Counted from the first letter of the stretch, positions 22,973-34,167 are shown. The stretch: 64,000 bases of DNA from Zygnema cylindricum (GCA_037447655.1 JBBHKE010001956.1:329257-393256); one strand, 5' to 3'. Notes: a model not told the origin generated them from the sequence alone. Translations and numbers: made by a program.

Positions 22973-23034
22973 GGAGAAAGAGAATTTTGGACCTTCATAG
23001 TGCCATCTTTAAAAACAGGAGGCAATTTCGCCAT
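17533..23034 (-). CDS. Alpha/beta-hydrolase fold protein, 6 exons (bacterial-type)
   Basis: Exons on the minus strand are 23034-22993, 22120-21968, 20989-20832, 20629-20542, 18948-18739 and 17748-17533. All use GT-AG; the phases agree and give 288 aa. The first exon encodes 14 residues (MAKLPPVFKDGTMK) and ends at a GTCC donor. Family marks are VPGMGDFRQTYRF (oxyanion region, about 45-57), ADLRGQGESS (72-81), the nucleophile elbow GNSLSGG with Ser115, an acid in GEKDPDF (Asp234 or Asp236) and VGHYPH with His267. The lid segment is rich in Trp and aromatics. The substrate cannot be inferred. The style is that of bacterial single-domain hydrolases, so an ancient transfer is possible. Introns contain copies of the 5' edges of exons 5 and 6. 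The gene is divergent from the CMD-like gene. Confidence 0.88.
18058..18374 (-). repeat. Two echoes of the hydrolase exon 6 acceptor
   Basis: The exon 6 start (minus strand, TTTCTCAG then GCTGCGGCCGATG) recurs at 18097-18058 and 18372-18332. The nearer copy keeps CAG, encodes AASDVTCPVLSIS against AAADVACPVLFIF, and is followed 39 nt later by GTGAAA, a possible donor. The farther copy has lost the AG (CCAA). Confidence 0.85.
19028..19310 (-). repeat. Echo of the hydrolase exon 5 acceptor
   Basis: Exon 5 begins (minus strand) CTCAG then GACTTTTGGTTTAGACC. The same junction recurs with exon-side base 19087, 139 bp upstream in sense, keeping CAG and about 45 nt of exon-like sequence (GACTTTTGGTTCAGACTGC). 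A flanking word, TTCAAAACCCTGAAA, recurs again at about 19262. Confidence 0.8.
19320..20480. repeat. Purine tract in a hydrolase intron (sense strand CT), about 1.16 kb
   Basis: GGGAGA, GGGAGC and GGAGGG repeats fill the intron between exons 4 and 5 of the hydrolase. Frames of up to 461 codons on either strand are compositional (Pro/Ser/Leu or Gly/Glu/Arg) and are not genes. Confidence 0.9.
21112..21161. repeat. (TG)n microsatellite
   Basis: Alternating TG of about 50 bp in the hydrolase intron between exons 2 and 3. Confidence 0.95.
21836..21945. repeat. TACGGTATGG minisatellite next to the exon 2 donor
   Basis: Irregular repeats of ACGGTATGGT, GGTACGGTAC and GGAACAG begin about 20 bp inside the intron after hydrolase exon 2. 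Confidence 0.75.
22923..22964. repeat. Poly-A run followed by G run
   Basis: About 42 A followed by 10 G in plus orientation, inside hydrolase intron 1, within 30 bp of the first-exon donor. Confidence 0.9.
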
Positions 23035-24459
23035 GGTATCAGATACGGACAAATTATTTTTGTCCTTTTCCTTCTTTCCGTCCCCAAAGCACTCCCAAAG
23101 CATAGGATCTCCACACTATTTTAAGTGCCAAAAATGGCCTAGACTTTCTTTTAGTTTTTTTTTTTTTTTTTGAATATTTAAAGGGCAATATTAAAAAAAA
23201 GGAAGGAATAGGTTTCAAAAAAAACACTAGAATAACTCCACAAAAACTTGAAAAGGAATGGGATTATGAATTTTTTTTTTGATGCAAAAAAAAAAATGTG
23301 ATAGATGAAGATTGTGTTAGCCTATACAATTGCTTTCAATTTTTTAACAAAACAGCTATGGACGGGGAGAAAAAAAAATGGAGGAGAAAAAGGGATGCAA
23401 GATGATGAAAAAAGAGAAGAGGTATTTTTTTAGGGTTTTTTAGGGAGAGAAGGGAGAGGGAGAGAGGAGGTAAGAGGAAGGGAGAGGGAGAGAGAGGACC
23501 TTTGCTGTACTGTACTTGTCTTGAACGAAAGTACACATACTGTACTAATAATTTTCATACCAATCGTACTTTAAAACGTACTTTACTATTTTTATCTGTA
23601 CGATATTCTGGCTTGTACGAAGTCAATGATGCTTTCAGAGACCCCGTTGCGGTTCGTCATCGTACGGTCTGAAATGATCGTACGGCTTAAAATAGTCGTA
23701 CGGTCTGCAACTGTCCAGTAGTTCAAAACTGAAACGGAACGGAGTTGATGAAACATCAACTTTCGGCACGATTTGATTCATGCCTAAAAAAGTCGGAATT
23801 CGTGCGTACTTTATACCTGTTGAGATCGTAATATATCTCGTAGCATACGCGTTTTTTGGCTGTGGTATGCCTATAATACGAAGGGATTTCCAGATATAGC
23901 GTTCGCACGTTATTTCACACTTTTGATCCAACGGATGGGATTGAATATAGTGACGCTTTCTGGACGGTTCGATTAGGTCACTGCGGAGATCGACACAACT
24001 TCACAAAAACTGCTAGCACATAGAAAACTGTCAGGTTCTGACACATGGAAGTGTATTGCAGTGCCACGGCGGCACGGTACTTTATACACTACAGTACAGT
24101 ACTGTCCGTACTTGTGGCATAAATTTGTACAAAGTCAGAGGCTCACAAGCCCCATGATTGGCTGTTTCTTGTCGCAGGGAATACCGGTAGGCGAAAACAA
24201 ATAACAAAGAAATATCTGTCGCATTTTTATTGGATCAAAAAATGCTGACGTGTCTATAATTATTTGTCCAAAAAAAGACCCTCCGTTAGAATTGGACACT
24301 TGTCGAAACAGAATAGGATTTGATTGGCAGTTTTCGTCGAGCTGCTCTCCGCAAATCAGAGGACTCCACGGCGTCAAAACAAAATCAAATATTTTAAACG
24401 CGCCACGTCTTTTTTTTTTCCCGAAACGAAGCGGTGCTGACTTCGCAAGCTAAGTACAG
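23035..24459. promoter_or_regulatory. Divergent intergenic region, hydrolase (-) / CMD-like (+), left part
   Basis: About 1.4 kb upstream of the hydrolase start. It contains several CGTACGG and GTAC words (23560-23720, 24085-24110). No defined promoter element could be assigned. The open frames at 23635-23931 and 24135-24377 (minus) have no family resemblance. Confidence 0.35.
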
Positions 24460-24680
24460 TACGCCGTGAATCGCTATTAGTGTAAATGTATATTTCGTCA
24501 CTTAAAACATCTTTTCTCCGTACACAAATGTCGGTTTTGAGATCTGACGGTCGCGATTGAAAGGTAACATTCTCAGCTTCCGATTGGCGGTTTCAAATTG
24601 AAAATAGGACAAGTGTGTACGGAGAAAAGATGTTTTGAGTGGCGAAATTAACATCTACACTAATAACGATTCTCGGTGTA
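24460..24680. mobile_element. Fold-back MITE, family A copy 2
   Basis: A 221-bp element with ends TACGCCGTGAATCGCTATTA and ACGATTCTCGGTGTA and the inner inverted pair around ACATCTTTTCTCCGTACAC. Confidence 0.85.
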
Positions 24681-25033
24681 CTTCCCTTTAGCAAAAAGAC
24701 ACAAATATTTGGAACCGTCGACGTGTCAGGAATTGAAGGGTGAAAAATCTCCCTAATCTATCTCCTTCTGATCCCTTCCCAGCGCACTGGCACATGTTTT
24801 CATGTTTACCGTTCATTCTCCTTGTCCATACCCCTCCTGTCATATCTTTTCACCTTCTCTGTTGTCCCTTCCCTTCCCATCCTCCCCGCCCACTTTCTAA
24901 ACGACCCAATCCAAAAAAAAACCTTAAAATAAAACCAACCTCGAAAGACTGCTCGCATGTAGACGTTCATCCTCGCCTCGGGTTCGCAGTACGCATGCAT
25001 CTCTTCGCCCATTCGTCCTCTGTAGATTCTTAA

Positions 25034-25459
25034 CTACTCTCCGCCGCAAATAATTTTGGCGTATTCGCGAGATACGATTCGATTTTGCCGCCCAAAATTT
25101 CCGAACTAATAATTTTAATAACTGCCCGAGAATGGACACAACAAGTAGAGTGGGCGATCCACGAGCCAATCGCGTTGAAGAACGGAATCTCAACGGAAAC
25201 AGTTTCCGCTATCGCTAACGGAGAACGGCCGAAAAACATGGATACGGTAACGGAGGCAGTTTGGGAGTTTTCCGTTGAAATTCAAAAATTTAAAAAGGTG
25301 AAGGATGAGACGTATGAGAAAGCTTTGGAGGTTTTTGGGGAGGAGGGAGTGATGGATATTTTGGGTATAAATGGGTATTATACTTTTTTAGCGATGGTTA
25401 TGAATGCGGCGAGGACGGAGAGACCGGAAAGTTCGGCGAGTCCTTTAAAACCCATTTAA
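25034..25459 (+). pseudogene. Carboxymuconolactone-decarboxylase-family exon, possibly disabled
   Basis: The frame encodes 141 aa ending at TAA 25457-25459. It shows the CMD-family pattern: LPPKISELIILITAREW (19-35), VEWAIHEP (38-45), GISTETVSAIANGERP (51-66), then FGEEGVMDILGINGYYTFLAMVMNAAR as two helices. Known relatives include 4-carboxymuconolactone decarboxylase and AhpD-like proteins. The CxxC pair of AhpD is absent, so a peroxidase role is unlikely. The frame is closed on the left by TAA at 25031-25033 with no AG after it, and the first Met is residue 69. The same frame upstream reads MHLFAHSSSVDS from 24995 directly into that TAA, which resembles the usual family N-terminus. It may therefore be a nonsense-interrupted gene, or the TAA may be an error. 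Confidence 0.7.
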
Positions 25460-25479
25460 AGATTAAAGATTTAAAACCC

Positions 25480-25855
25480 TTTTTTGAAGTTTTTTTAATA
25501 GTTTTTAAAACTTTTTTACCCTTTTTTTAGACCTTTTAAACTTTTTTAAAACTTGTAAAACTTTTTTAGACCTTTTTTAACTTTTTTCAACCTTTTTAAA
25601 CTTTTTTAAACCCTTTTACAGTCTTTTGAAACCGTTAAAACTTTTGAAACCTTTTAAAACTTTTATAGACCTTTTTTTAACTTTTCTTTTAAACTCTTTT
25701 TTTTAACTTTTTTAAACCTTCGAAACTTTTTTGACACCTTTCAAACATTTTTGAAATCTTGAAAACTTTTTTAAACTTTTTTAAACAATTTTAAACATTT
25801 CTAAAGCTTTGTACAACCCTTTTAAACTTTTGAAACCCGTTTAAGCCCACTGTAA
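25480..25855. repeat. CTTTTTTAAA minisatellite downstream of CMD-like exon
   Basis: Irregular repeats of AAACTTTTTTAAACC and variants over about 370 bp, starting about 20 bp after the stop codon. Confidence 0.8.
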
Positions 25856-26195
25856 AATCGACATTTGTAGATTGGAAAATTAAAAAATGTAGATGGAAAT
25901 TCAAAATTGTGGATTGAAAGAAAAAGAAAATGTTAAAATTAAAAAATGTAAATTGCGAGGGTGAGAGTTTATTTTATTAATGATTTTGCAATTTACAGAG
26001 AGATACCCAAATCAAAATTGTATACTGAAAGGGAAAAATAATGCTAAGTGAGATAGGTGCAAATTAAAAGTTTTGAAAGATTTTTTTTTTTTTTTTTTTT
26101 TAATGTTTAGGGTTTTTGAACTTTTAGATATACCCAAATCAAAATTTGGTTCCAATGTAAAAAATAATGAGATGTCTGCGTAATATTGAAACATT

Positions 26196-26231
<36 letters not shown>

Positions 26232-28038
26232 TTCCTCTCCTCTTCCTCTTCTCTCTCCTCCTCCCTCCTCCTCCTCCCTCCCTCCCCCCTCCCCTCCCCT
26301 CCCCTCCCTCCCTCCCCTCCCTTCTCCCCTCCCTCCCCTCCCTCCTCCCTCCTCCTCTCCTCTCCCTCTATCTTGTTTGTCTGTGTGTCTATGTTTTATT
26401 TGGTTTGTTTTCTCCAATTTTGTATAAAACTTTCTTTTACAATGTTTTTTGTTTTCTTCTTCCCCTTGAAGAAATTTTTTCCTTCTATTAGTCAGTTTAA
26501 GTGCTTTTCTTAATTTTTTACTTTTTTGAGTTTTCCTCCTGTAATATGTTTTGTTTTTATTCCATATTTATTTTCCTTTCTTTTTATTCTATCTGTTTGT
26601 TGATTATTTGTGTATTATTATTTATTTTTCATATTTGTTTATTTCTATTAACAGTTTTAATTACAGTAAAACCTTATCCAATCAAAAAGGGCAAATATGG
26701 GAAAATGTGTTTTGCTTTTAAGCCCAATTTTTTTGGTTTTTTTTTCTTTTTTTTATTATTATTGGAAAAAATGGTTTTTCCGAAACATAAAAAAAATAGT
26801 CAATTGGTCGACAGAATATACCCCAAAAATAAATTCAATTCAATTATTTTCGGTGATGGCATATCTTCTATTTTTCTTTTTCTAAAACAATGAAAAAAAA
26901 AAAAAAAAACAAAAAAAAAAACCAAAAAAAAACCCCAAAAAAATCAGAAAAAAACCAAATAAAAAGCAAAATCCCTATGCACAATCCCTTTAATCCTCTC
27001 TATTATCATTTTTAACTTCGCAAAACCGTAAATTACTCGATTTTTTTTATTTCCCTCGTACCATTTATTTTCCTTTATACCCTAATTTGTACAGTTTCTT
27101 TTTTTTCGTCTCATTTATTATATTCCTACCTCTCCTCATTTCCTCCTTTGTATCTTTCTTCCCTGTTTTTACAACCAGATTTTTACATTTCCCTTTTTTT
27201 TCACTTCTTTATCTTTTCTCCTCGTATTATTTTTTACCACTTTTATCAATTTACAAGCTTCTCTCCCTACCCCTTTCTTTCCTCCGGTGCCCTTTTTAAC
27301 ATCCTTATTAAATGAATTCTTCCGTCGGTATTTAAATTCATTATTTACACACTTTAATTTTTTTTGCTCGTGTCATTTGCTACGCTCTCCATATTCCGTT
27401 TACGTTCGTTTTAATTCCGTTTTAATTCCATCTTCATTTTGTTTTAGTTCCGTTTTAATTCCGTTTTAGTTTCGTTTAAGTTCCGTTTTAGCTCCACTTT
27501 TGTACAATTGCGGGAGTCAAATGTCCTCGATTCCTCCTTTCCTCTCTTTCTATCCCTTTTTTTGTTGTATCCACTGTCATATTTTTTACATATTTATACT
27601 TAATTTTTTTCATTCTTGTCGTTTTTTAAAGACCCATCCACTGGTTTTGCTCCTCACAATACCATCTTAAAAAAAGTAGTTCCACAAAGTATCTCCTCCT
27701 TTTCAAGTTTTTTATGTTGACCATTTATTTTTTCTCTCCCTCTCTCTCTTCCTCCCTCCCTTCCTCTTTCCCTCTTTCCCTCCCTCCCTCTTCCCCTTTA
27801 GTTTTTTATGTACACCATTTATTTTTGGGCCCTAATCTATGCATTTTTTTCTCCACTCGTGTAATTTTACATCTCCTCCGTTTTACTGTTTCAAACTCTT
27901 TTATCATTTTCTTACTTCTCTATTTACATTTTTTTTTTCTGTTGTTGTTTTATCCGCTTTTTTTTTCCGGACTTTTTGCGTGTTTTTAGGTGCTTTTTCC
28001 CAGGATAAAATACCATTGTCTTTTTTTTTTTTTGTGCG
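25856..28038. other. Pyrimidine- and AT-rich spacer
   Basis: Contains a poly-T run at 26083-26101, a CT/CCT microsatellite at 26195-26370, runs of T and A (26885-26950), and a TTCCGTTTTAATTCC minisatellite at 27400-27490. No gene was recognised. The minus-strand PLAC8 gene ends at 28039. Confidence 0.45.
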
Positions 28039-30027
28039 TCATTTCTTATGTCCTCCGATTACTGTTTTCGCTCCTCCGGGGACAATTTCCAACGAAATAT
28101 CTCTTCCCATTCTTTGTTCCTTCAAGTATTTTAGGGGGTCTTCCGGCCCTCGATCAATCGTCGCTATTTGCGATCCACAAACCAACTCTATATGCATTTG
28201 TCGAAGTTGTCGGTATTCCTGCAAAAACAAAAACAAAAACAAAAGAGACACGAAGGAGAACAACAGAAATCAGTTTTATTTTTTCTTACTGTTTTTCCAG
28301 TGCAAAGAAAAGCAAAGACCCTAAAATGCATTTGCAAAAGATTTTGGATTTAAAAGCACAAAACAAAAGTGGAAACACCGTTATAATCACAGGGCAAACA
28401 AAACATTTACAACTACCCTTGTATCGCTATTAAAGTAAATGTTTTTTTCGCCACTTAAAACATCCTTTCTCCGTACAAATTTGTCAAATTGTTGATCTGA
28501 CAGTTGCAATTGAAAGGTAAGATTCTCAGCTCCCAATCGGCAGTCTCAAATTGAAAATCGGACAAGTGTGTACGGAGAAAAGATGTTTTAAGTGGCGGAA
28601 AAAAAACATTAACACTAATAGCGATACACAGTGTAACTTTAGTTGTTTTAATGATAAATGTCAACAAAAAGTCACAACAACCATAAAATAACTGTTAACA
28701 ATAAACATAGAACAAGAAACAAGAAATAACAATCAACAAACAACAACCACGAACTACAAATGACAAACAACAAAGGAAAAACAAGAAGCATTCGACAACA
28801 ACCGAGAAAGAAAAACCTATAAACAATAACAGATAAACAATAAGCGATAGACAATAACCGAAAAATAGTAGTTGAAAACAATAATTGATAAATAATATAG
28901 ATAAGCAATAATCGATAAACAACGACCGATAAATATTAACCGATAAATAATAAGATTACAAACACCAATACCAAACCGCAACCACAACAACAAAAACCAA
29001 AGAAATAAACGATTAAATATAACAAATTAGAAAAATTGAAAAGCATACTTGACAAATAGCAAATGGATGGCAACAAAAATGAGCACAAAAATCGTTTCCT
29101 CGAGTCAAATATATTTTTTCTTTCTCTCGATTTTTTTTCCGATAATAAGCTCCGAGACAAGGGACACATGTCGGCCAATAGGCGATCGGACCGAGAATTA
29201 GACTCTCTATTCCTCCGCAAAACCCTCCTAACAATCCATGGGTGCAAAATGCCCTAGAGAAAAAAAAAATGGAACATCAAAACGAATTGATAAGGGACAC
29301 ATGTCGGCCAATTGGCGATCGGACCGAGAATTCGACTCGCTATTCTTTTGTAAAATCCTTCCAATAATCCATGGGTACAAAATGCTCCAGGAAAACAAAA
29401 AAAGAAAGGAAAAAAAAAAGAATATGTTGGTTTTATCCAAATAAAAAAAAAAACCGACTCGTAAAAAAATGGCAAGATAATGAAGGTTATGTGAAAACGT
29501 CGCAACATTCCAAAGGGCCTTGGAAGTTTTAGAAGAAAAAAATAAAAAAAGACATCATAAAAAACTAGCAACAATTCAAACGAAGATTATACGAAGTCGA
29601 AAAGAAAGAAATGCCAAGAAAAATTAAAATAAAAATCGACATCGTAATAAATTGACAATGTTCCAAAAAGAGATTCTACATAAAAACCTCCTAGCATCCC
29701 ATGGGTAAAAAAACCCTAAAAAAAAACCACCCAAGAAATTGAACTAAAAAAAAGAAAAAAACAATAAAAAAAAGTACAAAAAATACTATCACAAAAAAAA
29801 AAAAAAAAATCCTAAAAAAAGAAAAACTATATTACAAAATGAAAAAAAATATATATATATATATATCCAAACCTCATAAAAGACACTTCGTTGTCAGTCA
29901 GTCGAAAAATATTTTGTCCAAAAACCAAAGAGGGACAAATCCAGCCAATAAGAGTCGAGCGATGGTCCTCCCAACACCCAAAGAGGGGAGTTTCCCAGGG
30001 ATGGATATGACCCACCCGGGAACCCAT
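28039..30027 (-). CDS. PLAC8-family cysteine-rich protein, 3 exons
   Basis: Exons on the minus strand are 30027-29873, 29253-29049 and 28218-28039. Introns are GT-AG (donors GTTTGG and GTATGC) with phases 2 and 0, giving 179 aa. PLAC8 proteins are small membrane-associated Cys-rich proteins linked in plants to organ-size control and cadmium resistance. The family start HPWETPLFGCWED is at 9-21 and the CP-x-x-x-FGQN motif at 31-38. A hydrophobic Gly-rich segment lies around 56-85, and the hallmark DFCAHFCCHPFAICQEYRQL crosses the exon 2/3 junction, matching the CC-x-x-CALCQEYREL signature. Exon 1 is cysteine-poor compared with typical members. A C-terminal tail of about 45 residues is unmatched. 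The ATG at 30027 sits directly after an AT-rich stretch; an upstream exon cannot be excluded. Confidence 0.82.
28414..28635. mobile_element. Fold-back MITE, family A copy 3, inside PLAC8 intron 2
   Basis: A 222-bp element with left end TACCCTTGTATCGCTATTA and right end GCGATACACAGTGTA, with the usual ACATCYTTTCTCCGTACA inner arms. It lies in the intron between exons 2 and 3. Confidence 0.85.
28650..28985. repeat. ACAATAACCGATAAACA-type minisatellite
   Basis: Degenerate repeats of AACAATAACCGATAAAC over about 300 bp in PLAC8 intron 2. No coding signal. Confidence 0.6.
29288..29725 (-). repeat. Echoes of PLAC8 exon 2 5' edge
   Basis: Exon 2 begins (minus strand) CTCTAG then GGCATTTTGCACCCATGG. 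A copy of about 105 bp lies at 29394-29290, covering the acceptor (CTGGAG), the CATTTTGTACCCATGG start and exon sequence as far as GCCGACATGTGTCCCTT. A shorter, more decayed copy (ACCCATGGGATGCTAGGAGG) lies at 29722-29680. Confidence 0.82.
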
Positions 30028-30450
30028 GCTTTTTTTTATTTTTATTATTATTATTATTATTTTTTAATTTTGGGAAGGATTTTGTGGGTTTTTTTTGGGG
30101 TTTTTCTTAGGAGTTTTTTGGGTGTTTTTTCTTGGGTGTTTTTTTTGGGGGGTTTTTGGGGTTTTTTGGATGTTTTTTTGGGGTTTTTTTGGGTGCTTTA
30201 TTTGGGCTTTTCGGGGCCTTCTCGGCTTTTTTAGGGGTTTTCTTGGGTTTGTTGGTGTTTTTTTTGGGGTTTTTTTATTTTTATTTTGGGCTTTTTAGTG
30301 GCGTTTGTTTGGGTTTTTATTTTGGGCTTTTTGGGAGCCTTTTATTAAGTTTTTTTTGTTTTTTTTTTTTTGGCTTTTCTTTTTATTTTAGGTGAGGGCT
30401 ATTTTTAGGTCTTTTTAGGATTGTTTTTTTGGGTTTATTGTTATTTTGTG
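30028..30450. repeat. TTTTTGGGG-type array 5' of PLAC8
   Basis: ATT repeats at 30033-30062 are followed by about 300 bp of irregular TTTTTTGGGG, TTTTTGGGTG and TTTTTAGGGG words on the plus strand, immediately upstream of the minus-strand PLAC8 start. The G-runs could form quadruplexes. Its long Phe/Gly frame is compositional. Confidence 0.75.
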
Positions 30451-32090
30451 ACATGGGGTTTTCAGAATTAGGAATAAAAATTCCATGGGACTTTTTTTTG
30501 AAGATTTTTTGATTATTTTTTGATTGTTTTGTGCATTTATTGTGAATTTTTGTATTGTTTTTGTTATTATTTTGTGATTTTTTTTTTTTGTTGGTTCTGT
30601 AGCTCTTTTTAGTGGATTTGGGGAGTTTTAGAGGTGTATTTACAAAAAGGGACAATTTATTTTATTTTTATATTTTAAAGAAAGGTTCCCAAGATATTAT
30701 TCTGTTACTTTTGCAAGTCATCAATTTTCATTTTTTTTTTTTTTTAACCATTATTCGAAATTACTTCTCAAAATACACTAAATTTTTCAACACTTCGGTT
30801 TGTAAGATTTTTTAAATTTGAGAAGTTGTGATTAAGTTTTTTTCAAAAAATATTTTAGACAGAAGGAAATATATATATATATATATATTGTTTTTTTTGA
30901 AAAACAAAAATTGATATAAGTTGTAAGAGTTGACACGTGTCAAAAAAAAAAAAGGGTAAATTAAAACTGATCCTCAAATTCGGTAAATTCATCGAAATAT
31001 ATTTTGTTTTCAGTTACAATTAATCGAAAATTAAAAAAAAAAATGTCCGTACAACTATGTTTAAATATATCAAAATTTTATAAGGAAATTGATAAATCTA
31101 CCGCGGTCAGATCTTATATGTACAGCAGCCTGAGTCGCGACAAAAAACCTACACCTGTCGTACCTACAAATCTTCGGAGAAGTACAGTTTTCGAAAAGTA
31201 CAGTTGTTGAAAAGTACAGTTTTGAAGAAGTACAGTTTTGCCACGATTGCAAATGAAAGTACGGTGATCAGCTATTTTGCACCATTCGACTGGTCCGTAC
31301 AGATTGAAATGCTGACCCACGTGTCCATCTCTCATTCGTTCAAAACAAAAGAACGTTTTCAACTTTTTCGTCTCCTAGCGCCATAATTTTAACCAATGGG
31401 CGTGCGATTTGCCGTACGAAAAATATCGTGCGCATTAAATAGCCTTCTGACGTGTTGATTTCTCATTCGTGCGAATCCAAAGATAAAACGTTTTTACTTA
31501 TTCGTCTCCACGCGCCAGAATCTTAACCAATGCGGGTGCAGTATTCCGTACCACAAAAGATAGAATCATTTTGCGGATTTCACGGGATCGTACAGATTAA
31601 ACAGCTCTTACACCTGTCAAAATTTCGTCGGTCAGAAGCAAAAAATATTCGGTTATATTCTCCAAGAGCCAGAATCTTGTCTCTCGAATCGTACAGTAAT
31701 GTACCTTTCGGGTGGACGTACGGAAAACTCTACGCGCATTGGTTAAGATTCTGCATTGCCCTGACAGGTGTGACAGCTGTCTAATGTACGGCTGTGCTTT
31801 TTCTGTCACGCCTCTGGCTAAGATAGATATGAGATAGGTCGGCGGTAGGCTGTGCGCATATTCCGTACTTAAGTATTTATGATGCTTCCAAAAATTTGAA
31901 TTTCAACATTTGCTTTGTTGTGAATTTATCAATTACTGCATGTTTCGTTTTCTCTGAATAGTCCACAAAAGGCCAAAAAGAATATAGAGTATGTACGGAC
32001 TCCTGCTCGATCTACTACGTTGCTGACTGGCTTGACTCCACGAGACTTACGGATTTCCCAATGTCGGACCTTTCTGTACGGAATCACACG
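30451..32090. other. Intergenic DNA with GTACAG and CGTACGG words
   Basis: Contains T-rich sequence to 30900, an (AT)n tract at 30870-30890 and an AAGTACAGTTTTGAA tandem repeat at 31184-31242 (about four copies). Dispersed GTACGG words follow. No gene was recognised. Confidence 0.4.
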
Positions 32091-32293
32091 TACACCGTGA
32101 ATCGTTATTAGTCTTATGTACGCTATATCGGCACCCCAAAATTTTGACATTGATGCCTTAAATATAATAAATTACACTATGTAAGGACGTGGACCATAAT
32201 CTGCCACGTCTCCTGGAACTAAATTAGAATGAAGGACGCTAATTTTTTCTTTACACTAATAATTTCTATACGCTAATAACGTTTCAAGGTGTA
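32091..32293. mobile_element. TIR element, family D
   Basis: A 203-bp element with ends TACACCGTGAATCGTTATTA and CTAATAACGTTTCAAGGTGTA. It shares the terminal motif of families A to C but has a different interior. Confidence 0.75.
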
Positions 32294-33821
32294 CAGTACA
32301 GTAGTTGCAAAGTGCCAGAAGTCCAAAACGAATGGACATACCGTACGTTTACACGCTTACTATAAGACTTTCAATAAAATACGCGCTAGACCTGTTATAA
32401 TTTTCATTAATTTGAGTTTCTGACTTTTTCCACGTCAGATGATCAACATAATTTGTCGTATCTTCACATCGTCGAATCTAGGGAGTGGTTGCGGATTCAG
32501 CTTTGCCCTGGGGGACGCGTATCTACGTGGTTTCGCAGAAATTAGCCAAATGTACGGTCTATAAAGGGCCGCCAAGTGTCACCAGTCGTCAGGGCTATTC
32601 GGCATGGAATCATGTAATCAGGAAGGCCATTAAACATCTTTTCCGTACACTTGTCGGATTGTGGATCTGACAGTTGCGATTGAAATTTAGGTTCTCAGCT
32701 TCGATTGGCGGTCTCGAAAATCTAGGGCATGGGAAAAATGTTTAAGACCAGCGCATATGAATTGGGTCATAGTAATGTACGGTCGGTTTGTGGAATGCTA
32801 TGACGCGCAAAAATACCGTAGACTTCGCGAAAAAAAAAATGATTGCGATAGCCACGGAAAGTCAAATATTTTGTACGCGTGTCATATACGGGCAAGAATA
32901 AGAAAACGAGTTCACAAAAACTGCCCGTGAAAAAATAAAAATAAAACTTTTTCGTCGTCAAAAAAAGAAAAATTGGCCAAGCCGATCTGAAAATTGATAC
33001 GTGTCAAACGAATGCTGAAGTGTCGTTAAAATATTTTTTTCCAGCAATTTTTGTTCTTCCCGTATTTTTTTCTTTTCGTTGCATACTGCCACTAAATGGC
33101 TGTAAACATGACGCGTGGCATACAATCGCGTCAATTGTGTTGTACGGCCGGGCTTTTGACCCGAAAAGTTGCCTGACGGCGGCTAGCCCACGTTACAGTA
33201 CTGTACGGCTTTCCAGGAACTGCTACGTGGCACCAAACCGCCAATTGCGGTGGAACGTGGTTTTAGGGTTGTCCAACCAAAACCCTGTCAGAAAATATGC
33301 GTCCGTACTGACGGCCGCTAACACCATCTCTGACTGCGCGCGTTGCGACACCGTCAACCGCTGGGAAGTACAGAAGTTTTCATTGTCCGTTTGGCACGTG
33401 TCATCGAGCATGTATCAATTTCTCCAACGTGGACTAATCGAATCAAGGCTACATCACTAAAAACAACCTCCCAAGAATACAGGAAAGCAGGCAGCGGATT
33501 GCAAGAACCAGTGAATGAGTACGTACAAAAATAAAGTACGGAATTGACGGCTAATAAGCCAGCACTACAGTAATGTACTGTACAGTACATACAGTACATT
33601 ACAGTACAGTACTAGAGCCAGTAATGCAAAGTAGGTACTGAAAAATAAAGTGCGGACATAACCTAATAATAAAGCATAGTTTCAAAAGTAGGTTTTTTTA
33701 TGGTAGGCCTTTGGTAGGCGCACAAAACTTTGCACAAAACTCGCGCAACGTAGGCATACTGTATGTGTGTGCATCGTGCACACTCCTGTACGAACGTCCG
33801 AATCTGAGGTAAGATCAAAGT
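32294..33821. other. Intergenic DNA with a family A fragment and a GTAC cluster
   Basis: 32630-32720 carries the interior of a family A MITE without its terminal repeats (ACATCTTTTCCGTACAC, CAGTTGCGATTGAAA). At 33565-33615 the words GTACTGTACAGTAC repeat. The open frame at 33020-33460 has no recognisable domain. Confidence 0.4.
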
Positions 33822-34167
33822 ACAATAAATTAGTTTTAGTAACCGCGGACGCATGAGAATGTGCGTTTTAAAAAGGAAAAAAAACCAGGTCGTTAAAAAT
33901 CCCGCTCGCACATATTCGTCCGACACCCGCGTGTCGACCGTGTGAATGTACGATTTGTGTACGATTTGTCAAATTTTGTACGAAGACCTATATTAGTGTA
34001 AGCATATTTGCGACCGACATTTTTTTTTCAAAGATCCAAATTACCATAACCAAACAATTAGAATGTATGATTTTTTCCAAAATTTTCAAATTCTTAAATA
34101 GCGTACACCACGGTAATTATTTTTATACGCTAAAAAAACTTACACGCTAATAACGATTGGCGGTGTA
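33822..34167. mobile_element. TIR element, family C copy 3, left-truncated
   Basis: Matches the right two-thirds of the element at 14849-15407 (AACCGCGGACGCATGAGAAT, GCTCGCACATATTCGTCC) and ends GATTGGCGGTGTA. The left end is missing. Confidence 0.8.

Noticed and set aside
24740-25033. 97-codon frame as an independent gene
   Set aside because: Only its last dozen codons resemble a known family, and those belong to the CMD-like frame that follows.
25022-25040. U12-type branch point (TTCTTAAC) before the CMD-like frame
   Set aside because: The motif is close to consensus, but no AG or AC acceptor lies at a workable distance in the right phase.
33020-33460. 146-codon plus-strand frame
   Set aside because: No recognisable motif, and it lies in repeat-rich intergenic DNA.
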